From assembly GCA_028565635.1 (NCBI GenBank), contig JAOXYB010063034.1:1-10496 (forward strand): a stretch of 10,496 nucleotides of DNA. Reading direction: 5' to 3'. How positions within the stretch are numbered: the stretch's first letter is position 1; the number at the start of each line of letters is the position of its first letter. Shown in pieces: positions 1 to 5,915 of the stretch. The DNA is from Phoronis ovalis (taxonomy: Eukaryota; Phoronida; Phoronidae). Below the pieces are notes generated by a model. The model was not told the origin of the DNA. It saw nothing but the letters and a program-made list of their open reading frames with translations, and did not search any database. Made by a program: the position numbers and the translations under genes.

Positions 1-875
1 GCAACAGCTATCATTCTTGTTCAAAAACACCCTATATATTTTAACTATAATCCGATGGATTTCTGTCCAGCGAGACATACCTCTATATCCCCTAATTTTT
101 TTTTTAAGGAACTATCCAAGGCCCTTACAGCTCATGCTTACTGAGTACTGCTACGCTAACTTTAATTATATTTAACTTCTTAATGGAGGTGGAAACAAAA
201 AAAGTAACAAACAAGAAATATTTCTCATGTATTACCTCACAAAATTACTTATTTTGCATCGTCTAGCCACTGCCGTTGCAGACCAGATACATTTCAAAAG
301 ATTTACGGAAAATCATGTATATTTTTAAAAGTATCGGAAAATTTAAACCTTATATACCTAAAAAAAACTATGTTCCTTACACACACTCACAATATTTACA
401 AATTAAAAAACAATGCTAACATTAAAGAAATAATAAATTAATACTATTATCAAAATATCGTTAATGTCCTATTTCTTCAAAAATACACGTCACAATTTAA
501 AATCACATTACCATTATTTACTTTTCAATTTCATCTTCCTATTTCCCAAAGTTTCTTACTCCTTGAACAATTATTATTAGCTACAAAAGCAAAAATTTCT
601 ATTTTTATTTTGTTTATATAACCATGCCAAGGGCTGTAACAAAGCTGCATATCCTATAAGGATAAGTAGCAATAAACTGATTTGACACTGATCAGCATTT
701 TACCTGAAATGTGTCACCTCTTTTGCATATAGCTGAATAAGCTATTACTTTTTCACTTTTTTGTGAACGATAGTTGCCATAAAATTTTAGTAGCAGGTGA
801 CACTATTTATTATAATAATCATATTATAATTATTTCTACAATTGTAAAAACATTCCGACAAAAAATACAATTTAC
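1..875 (-). other. Intron of the sulfotransferase gene (incomplete)
   Basis: AT-rich DNA downstream of the second coding exon on the minus strand, without a credible further exon. I looked for the acceptor-His and RDP-type blocks of the family on the minus strand and saw none. It holds poly-A/T runs and a small palindrome at about 647-661 (TATCCT-ATA-AGGATA), and nothing else I can name. Confidence 0.6.
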
Positions 876-1051
876 CTGGTCTTCCTTACTAATATTAAAT
901 TGTTTGTAAATTGGGCTGGTTACTTTTACAAAAGTGTTTTTCTTTGCTAAACTTTTTACAAGATTCAACATAGCAGAACTTCCACATTTTGGCACACGAT
1001 TATAAAATACTTGAAACTGTTGTTGATCTTTCTTTAGCTGTGGAAATGTCT
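876..1051 (-). CDS. Sulfotransferase gene, second coding exon (PAPS-binding loop)
   Basis: Minus-strand exon of 176 bases between an acceptor (TTGTTTTCAG, AG at 1053-1052) and a donor CCAG|GTAAAT (GT at 875-874). It enters in phase 1 and leaves in phase 0. It encodes Glu89 to Gln147, including YNRVPKCGSS, the PAPS 5'-phosphosulfate loop. Lys110 would be the conserved loop lysine. The next exon, expected to encode an R-H-x-H-F-type block, was not found in 1-875. Confidence 0.82.
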
Positions 1052-1801
1052 CTGAAAACAACAAAATACGGTTAAATATATCTTTCCTATAAAATTCTCA
1101 ATTACAAAACGTTATTTTTAAAATCTATGCTTTGGATTTATAAATTGTCATTTTCAGATCGGTGATAGTTTCTTTGAAATGAATGAAAATGTAAAGAAAT
1201 GAACTTCAATATAGCGTGAATTTCACAGGTAACAGTTTACACTAGTCTGACTATTAAGTGTTGGGAATAACGTTAACGTAAAAAAAAGTAAATTTTCAAA
1301 TATTTAAAAAAAATACTTATAATTACTTTTCAAATGAAAGATAATAACTAAGGCTAAATTATAAATAATTCAACAATTACATGGGCGATGTAAACTGTCA
1401 GAAGCAACCAGATAAAAACGGCACAAACTTAGCGATATGCGATTCAGTACAATCCATTTGCATGTGATTAAGTTGTTAGATTATAACATTTTCGTATCCA
1501 AATCAATTATAAAATAAACAGAATAAGACTATATACCTATATGAGAAGTAATGTTGAATATATTATCTGTAACACCACTCTTCATCCATGCACTAGCAGC
1601 AACCTTCTTCACGTTATCAGGGAAGGATGCTAAAAATTCATCTAGTTCTCCTGTATTTGGCTGTACGTCCCATTTTGGAGCATATTGACTAGAATGCAAT
1701 TCTTGAGATACGAAATTAGAATGTATATAGTACAGAAATATGAATCCCAGCACGCTTAGTGCAAATATTGTGTTGACTTTGTTACAGTTAAAGCACTTCA
1801 T
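876..1801 (-). CDS. Uronyl/heparan-sulfate 2-O-sulfotransferase-like protein, N-terminal part (two exons, partial gene)
   Basis: Predicted type II Golgi enzyme that would transfer sulfate from PAPS to a uronic acid of a glycosaminoglycan. Joining 1801-1537 and 1051-876 gives 147 codons in phase (split codon G|AG, Glu89). Residues 1-9 are a short cytoplasmic tail, about 10-29 a hydrophobic anchor (VNTIFALSVLGFIFLYYIH), 30-100 a stem, and from 101 the catalytic domain begins. VFYNRVPKCGSS (103-114) matches the 5'-phosphosulfate loop of the UST/HS2ST family; the Cys-Gly-Ser form and a following VTS-x-I block resemble uronyl 2-sulfotransferase (UST, Drosophila pipe) more than HS2ST, which has Thr-Ala-Ser. 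N-glycosylation sequons are at Asn83 and Asn141. The acceptor His region and 3'-phosphate site lie in later exons beyond position 1. The family is well supported; the exact substrate is not. Confidence 0.8.
1052..1536 (-). other. Intron between the two sulfotransferase coding exons
   Basis: 485-base AT-rich intron with GT at 1536-1535 and AG at 1053-1052 on the minus strand. No internal coding signal, repeat or RNA gene was seen. Confidence 0.75.
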
Positions 1802-1819
1802 GCTGCTTTGGATTGTCAC
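1537..1819 (-). CDS. Sulfotransferase gene, first coding exon (tail, membrane anchor, stem)
   Basis: On the minus strand this exon follows a strong acceptor (pyrimidine tract then CAG at 1822-1820) and ends at ATAG|GTATAT (GT at 1536-1535). It opens with 18 noncoding bases; the first ATG is at 1801-1799. An in-frame GTG sits at the very start of the exon, but the ATG is chosen because it places the hydrophobic segment right after a short basic-containing tail, as in type II Golgi enzymes. No in-frame stop separates the acceptor from the ATG, so a longer N-terminus from an upstream exon cannot be excluded. The acceptor implies at least one 5'UTR exon further right, which I could not place. Confidence 0.75.
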
Positions 1820-2072
1820 CTGAAAAACAGAAAAAAATATAAATAATCAAAAAAGAGTAAAAAAATAGAATAAAAACATAATTAATCAACTTTGCATTGA
1901 TACATAATTGATTGTTGAAAATATATCTCAATTTGTCACATGAAGTTCATACTGAAGCATCCAATGAGGATAAGTTTTGGGTGGGTTATGCCGGGGGGTT
2001 ATGTAGCGAAGCAACATATTTTCTACATGTTTCATGCTTAGATAAACCGTTTGCTGCTGTAGGTAGGAAGAT

Positions 2073-2149
2073 GATATCTGTTCCCCATTCACCTGCAAGC
2101 TGATTTTTTTTAATTCGCCAGTCAGCTGAATACGTGGCTGTATCTGTAA
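2073..2149 (-). repeat. Diverged duplicated block, copy A
   Basis: Resembles 2505-2576. Both carry an ATAT(CT)GTTCCCC stretch, then GCCAG(..)TCAG and a TG-rich end, in the same order. Read on the minus strand the two align in one frame with a shared S-x-D-W, a Trp 10-11 residues later and a following G-T (SADWRIKK... and QSDWLANF...). Each is preceded by an acceptor-like sequence (TTTTGTCTTACAG here, TCTGTTCCTAAG in copy B). This could be a repeat with a coding ancestor or two decayed paralogous exons. I do not recognise the protein. Confidence 0.4.
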
Positions 2150-2175
2150 GACAAAATAATATCAGCTGCCAGCTG

Positions 2176-2268
2176 AAATTTGAATATATAGCTTTTAGTA
2201 AAAATTGGAAGATCAATAATTAAAATTTGAATATAGCTTTAGTAAAAATTGGAAGATCAATAATTAAA
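2176..2268. repeat. Tandem duplication, about 46-bp unit, two copies
   Basis: The unit AATTTGAATATA(TA)GCTTT(T)AGTAAAAATTGGAAGATCAATAATT-type sequence occurs at about 2176-2222 and again at 2223-2268, differing only by small indels. A shorter relative (ATATAGCTTGCTGAAAATTGGAAGA) lies at about 2415-2440. Nearly identical copies suggest a recent slippage or unequal-exchange event. Confidence 0.8.
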
Positions 2269-2321
2269 ATTAATTGAAAAGATGCCAAAAATAAAACCTT
2301 TTAGTACTGAAATATTCTCAA

Positions 2322-2394
2322 GGGACATCTAAAATACTTCATTGTAACTCAATACAATCATTTTGGGGATGCCACACCTGAAGTACCATGTCCC
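2322..2394. repeat. Short inverted repeat
   Basis: GGGACAT (2322-2328) and TACTTCA (2335-2341) are mirrored by TGAAGTA (2379-2385) and ATGTCCC (2388-2394), giving an interrupted stem with a loop of about 37 bases. It may be the core of a small decayed MITE. No function can be assigned. Confidence 0.5.
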
Positions 2395-2504
2395 TAGTTG
2401 TAACTGTCTTCAAGATATAGCTTGCTGAAAATTGGAAGAAGAAAAAGAAGAAGAAAACATACAAAACCAATAAGCTTGCTCCCTTATAGGAGCAACACTA
2501 ATTA

Positions 2505-2576
2505 GATATGTTCCCCCTTGCCAGGTGGATATCACATATTTAAAGTTTGCCAGCCAGTCAGACTGCATGGTCTTAG
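2505..2576 (-). repeat. Diverged duplicated block, copy B
   Basis: Partner of the block at 2073-2149. The similarity is clear in short runs (TGTTCCCC, GCCAG, CAGTC, GACTGGC on the minus strand) but has several indels. The minus frame stays open through the block, with S-D-W and W-Q-G-G-T aligned to copy A. No clear donor follows, so it is not called as an exon. Confidence 0.4.
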
Positions 2577-3249
2577 GAACAGATATTATGGGGAACAGAC
2601 TCGTTGGGTGCTTCCGTTCATAGACTAAGGTACACAAGAAGCTGATGTATAAGCCTACCACATTCCCTCTTGCATAAACCCCTGACCTCTATCTCAAAGT
2701 GTAAACCAAGTTGCACATTACATTTCTCTCAAGCTGCCAACCTGCTTTTCTTGCTAACATTTGAAAAGAAACTTGTTCAAACAATCCTATAAACTTGCTC
2801 AAGACAACTTGGCTAATAATTTTAACATAAATCATATAAGTTTAACATAAAAAAATCTTTATTCAATGCATAATGTCATATCTTCAGCATGTATGATCAG
2901 GTATATTGCATTGTTTTACAATTGAAATCATTTGAATTAACTGTTAAGCAATAAATCAAATTTATATTTTAATCATAATTTTAAAAAATTATCATAATAA
3001 GAACAATCCTATAGAACCTTGCATGTTGGGATAAACAACAGTGGAACACTAGGTTAACAGGAAAGGTCTTTAAAAAAGACAGGTAGCTCGCAGAATTTTA
3101 GATAAAATGCCAAATAAGTAAAGGCCCTTTTGCTTGATATCCTATACTTACAGGAAAATTGGAGTGCTTGTATACAAGAAAGAAAATATGAAAAGGACAA
3201 AATCGAAATTAACATTTTGCTGTTTACAAGTTCATAGCTTTCAAATAAC

Positions 3250-3398
3250 TCTAAGATATTATGTGCTGGAAGTTTCTAGTTATTTTGTAAAAATGGTCAA
3301 TCAGTAGTGACTTGTACTGGAGATTTTAGATTTGTTTATACAGACATGTTTGCTTTGTAGAAAAAATTGAGTGGTAAAACATATTCATTCCTGACAAT
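3250..3398 (+). repeat. Duplicated segment, copy 1 (partner at 5549-5694)
   Basis: About 149 bases, from TCTAAGATATTATGTGCTGG to CCTGACAAT, recur at 5549-5694 with only a few substitutions and small indels. Both copies contain TTGCTTTGTAG and GAGTGGTAAA. This copy reads GCTGGAAGT where the other reads GCTGGTAAGT. Direct orientation, 2.3 kb apart. It could be a local duplication or two copies of a dispersed repeat. Confidence 0.85.
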
Positions 3399-4137
3399 AA
3401 GTAAATAGTAAATCAAGTAAAGAGTAATCCAAAATTAAAAACATGCATAGTTGAAAGGACTGGTATATTTGTCTAAATTTTTGAAGAATTTTGATTTTTT
3501 TTTTATTTACATAAATATCTGAAATATGTTGGACAAGTTGCCAAAAATCAAAATTCAATGGTGTTGACATAGTTTCTTTTTCATACAAACGTGCTCAAAC
3601 TCGACAAAAAGTAAACCCTTGAAGCATATCCATCAGTATGGGAGTGTCCACCCCGAGGGCATAAAAATGAGGTCAAATGTCAAATACCTCTCAGCTGGTT
3701 GTTCCCATCATACATACCGGGATACATAACCGGAGCTCAATGTGTAGTTGCAATATGAATTAACTGAAAAACTCACATGCATTAAAAAATGGTAATGATC
3801 AACTTTAAGTAGTTTTCAACAAGTTTCAATGCAAAAATAGGTGGAAGTAGAACAACAATGGCGACAATGCCCCGGAATTGCAAGACTGAGGGGGTCAGTT
3901 TAGCCAACCAAGTCGGCTGTTTTGACTCCTGGTATACTGTTTATCCGTCTCACCAAATGTATTCCGGGAACATCCATCCACAAGTTACACTACTCTTTCC
4001 ACTCCGTTGCAATTCCATCTCTATAGCGGTCTTTATGTTAGGCTAACATCCCTGGGGCTAACACTCGAAGACATCTTGATTAATGTCCGATTTACATTGT
4101 TTTTGACTGTAGAGGGCAGTGCACTCAAAGTAAATTC
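3399..4137. other. Gene-free region
   Basis: AT-rich up to about 3590, then less so (3600-4080). An open frame at 3858-4046 begins with two nearby ATGs but has no recognisable domain and no splice support, so I do not call it. No RNA gene or mobile element was recognised. Confidence 0.5.
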
Positions 4138-4230
4138 ATTGGCGAATCACAGAACAGTTTGCAACTGTGCCTTGTTAAATCCAGCCAATCACTGATTTTA
4201 ATACAATGGTTTTAAATTAGGCGCCATATT
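4138..4230 (+). promoter_or_regulatory. Possible haspin promoter: CCAAT boxes and a CDE/CHR- or YY1-like element
   Basis: An inverted CCAAT box (ATTGG, 4138-4142) and a forward one (CCAAT, 4185-4189) precede TTTAAATTAGGCGCCATATTT (core 4211-4226). On the minus strand this reads TGGCGC-CTAA-TTTAAA, with the four-base spacing of vertebrate CDE/CHR cell-cycle elements, although TTTAAA is not the best CHR form. The same bases also fit a YY1-type AAnATGGCGC. A consensus 5' splice site lies 80 bases downstream. Placement is by inference only; these motifs are short and can occur by chance. Confidence 0.3.
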
Positions 4231-4308
4231 TGTTTTTAAAAAATTGAAATTGTGCAAAACCTTTGAATATTACTTATATTTATAGTATTTATACTATTAC
4301 TAAGAAAG
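4231..4308 (+). other. Possible noncoding first exon of haspin (5'UTR)
   Basis: GAAAG|GTAAGT at 4308/4309 is a perfect donor on the plus strand. The first coding exon is preceded by a splice acceptor rather than a promoter (TATTTTCTTTGTAG, AG at 5723-5724), so an upstream noncoding exon is needed, and this is the best candidate seen. The 5' end is arbitrary, set by the promoter-like motifs. Another donor consensus (GCTG|GTAAGT at 5567/5568) in the repeat just upstream of the coding exon is an alternative. Confidence 0.3.
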
Positions 4309-5280
4309 GTAAGTTTTGCGAAAATACCTACTGTCTCACACGAGTCATCTTTACTATAGATATGTAATAATTCATAGGGAGTTATATAGACTATATAAAT
4401 TTTTACAATTTTCAGAAACATTCCGTTTTCGTAGACTTGGCAACTGTCACTGTCTGACAGACTTCCCTAGGCGTGGGTATTAAACAGGGTTTTATAAGGT
4501 CAGACACTTCCACGGCCATCTAGCTAGAAAGCATAGATATGTTTTAAAATAAATATATAGACTATTAACCAAATGGCCCTCTAGTGTTCGGGAGTTCTTA
4601 ATGGATTGGAGTAGTTAGGCTTAATCAAGTTAATGTTGAATTTCAATAGGAATTAGGTACATAGTAATCATAGTATCAGGAGTATATTTTAACTTGTATG
4701 GTATTGGTAATTTTTACTTTATGTAATGTAAAAAGATTATATACTTTAGACGGTTTGTCACTTTCACTGATTTGCTATCCAACGATTAATTAGAGACGTT
4801 CGGCAAGCCTCACCCATCAGAAGCTGTCAAACTCAAAGCCAAGGTGTAACACGGACTCATGAAATCAAGACTACTTGTATTTGTAACTGTATTAAAGTTG
4901 TAAACATCAGAAGTCAAAATTAACTAGAAAGCGTTGTGCAAATTAGAGATGGCGAACTGAGTGGCAAATCTCCTTTAAGGCTTTATGCATACGATTGTCC
5001 CACCAATGGGGAGTCAAATTATTTTTTGTGTGACAGATTTGAGGACAGGGTGAAAATTTAGGATCATATACTTTTCTGTTTAAACTGCACTTCAAGTCTA
5101 TTTACTCACATGGTTGTCTGCCATGGGGGGGGGGGTAAAAATTAAAGATTTCGAACTTTCTGCCTTCTCCATTAAAACAAAACTTTTAAAAAATATATAC
5201 TAACAGTCAGCAGATTTGGATTGCTTTCATATGCTACTTTCAATAAATGGGATTTATAGATGTGATAGATGTAATTGTTA

Positions 5281-5552
5281 CTAGACTTGCTACTAGTCCT
5301 TGAGAATTTAAAAGAAATTCACGAAATAAAATTGTTTTACTACGTACTGTAACATTTCACTGTCCAATATATGGTACTGTCAAATCCATCGTACACAAGG
5401 TCCTTCTGGACAGCGTATTTGATAGTGAAATATATTGGATAGTGAATAACGAAATTTTATTGTAGATAATTGTTTTATTTGCAACAAGAAACTAATCAAA
5501 ACAATTTAAATAATAATAAAGAAAAATTCCAGAAGGACTTGTAGCAAGTCTA
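5281..5552. mobile_element. MITE-like element with terminal inverted repeats and TA flanks
   Basis: The left end TA-GACTTGCTACTAGTCCTT (TA at 5281-5284 region) is mirrored by AAGGACTTGTAGCAAGTC-TA ending at 5552, so the ends are inverted repeats of about 18 bases with one mismatch, flanked by TA, the target of Tc1/mariner-type elements. Inside is a second inverted repeat: CACTGTCCAATATATGGTAC (about 5359-5378) against ATATATTGGATAGTG (about 5430-5445), plus a central TCCTTCTGGA like the right end. About 270 bases, AT-rich, no transposase: a non-autonomous element. Confidence 0.7.
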
Positions 5553-5694
5553 AGATATTATGTGCTGGTAAGTTTCTAGTTATTTTGTAAAAACGGTCAA
5601 TCAGTAGTATGTACTGAAGATTTTAGATTTGTTTATACCTAAAGACATGTTTGCTTTGTAGAGTATATTGAGTGGTAAACATATTCCTGACAAT
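5549..5694 (+). repeat. Duplicated segment, copy 2 (partner at 3250-3398)
   Basis: Direct copy of 3250-3398. Its left edge coincides with the TA at the right end of the MITE-like element, and its right edge lies 30 bases before the splice acceptor of the first haspin coding exon. Unlike copy 1 it contains GTAAGT at 5568-5573, so only this copy has a usable donor. Confidence 0.85.
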
Positions 5695-5727
5695 TTATCC
5701 ACATTTTTATTATTTTCTTTGTAGTAA

Positions 5728-5915
5728 ATGGCAGGTCGCTTTGGTCGTACTTATGGACGATGGGGAGCACAGAAATCTGACGATTTGTGGTCAAAGCATG
5801 TGCAGTCAGATAAGCAAATAAAAAATGAGGTGTTCAGCAGCTCTGATGGATCTATTTCAAATTCAATCTATAGCCTCTCTGTTTCAGATGAAGAAACCAT
5901 TGGTCAAAAACAAAG
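5728..5915 (+). CDS. HASPIN: Haspin coding exon 1
   Basis: Starts at ATG 5728, three bases after an acceptor (AG 5723-5724), with in-frame TAA at 5725-5727 fixing the start. Encodes 62 codons plus two bases, with the PDS5-binding-type motif RTYGR (7-11), Trp12, and a serine/acid-rich stretch from about 37. Ends at AAAG|GTACAC; split codon AG|G gives Arg63. Confidence 0.85.

Larger units (their letters stand above)
1823..3249. other. Gene-free upstream region with diverged repeats
   Basis: Inferred 5'UTR intron or upstream DNA of the minus-strand sulfotransferase gene. It contains a 46-base tandem duplication, an inverted repeat, and two related blocks (separate entries). No convincing exon was found. 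A good GTAAGT donor core occurs on the minus strand at 3152-3147, but the base before it is T, so it is only a weak candidate for the missing 5'UTR exon. Confidence 0.5.
4309..5724 (+). other. Inferred 5'UTR intron or upstream region of haspin
   Basis: No coding potential was seen. It contains a G11 homopolymer (5125-5135), short inverted repeats at 4451-4458/4499-4506 (TGTCTGAC/GTCAGACA), the MITE-like element 5281-5552 and the second copy of the duplicated segment. Only the 3' end, AG at 5723-5724, is well supported. Confidence 0.45.

Noticed and set aside
1-108. Minus-strand open stretch at the left edge, possibly a transposon end (ATATAGGGTGTTTTTG)
   Set aside because: No recognisable transposase motif and too short at the window edge to decide; could be checked by a repeat search with flanking sequence.
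712-743. Possible 32-base third exon of the sulfotransferase on the minus strand (open in phase 0, followed by a GTAAAA donor)
   Set aside because: The acceptor has a poor pyrimidine tract and the ten residues do not match the expected continuation of the family.
3858-4046. 62-residue plus-strand frame beginning with Met-Ala-Thr-Met
   Set aside because: No recognisable domain, no splice-site support and no overlap with a known gene; length is within chance.
5728-5915. Wapl as the identity of the plus-strand gene
   Set aside because: The N-terminal RTYG-type motif is shared with Wapl, but there are no FGF motifs, and the C-x-Q-x5-F-x2-C-x-P-T segment in exon 8 fits haspin, not Wapl.
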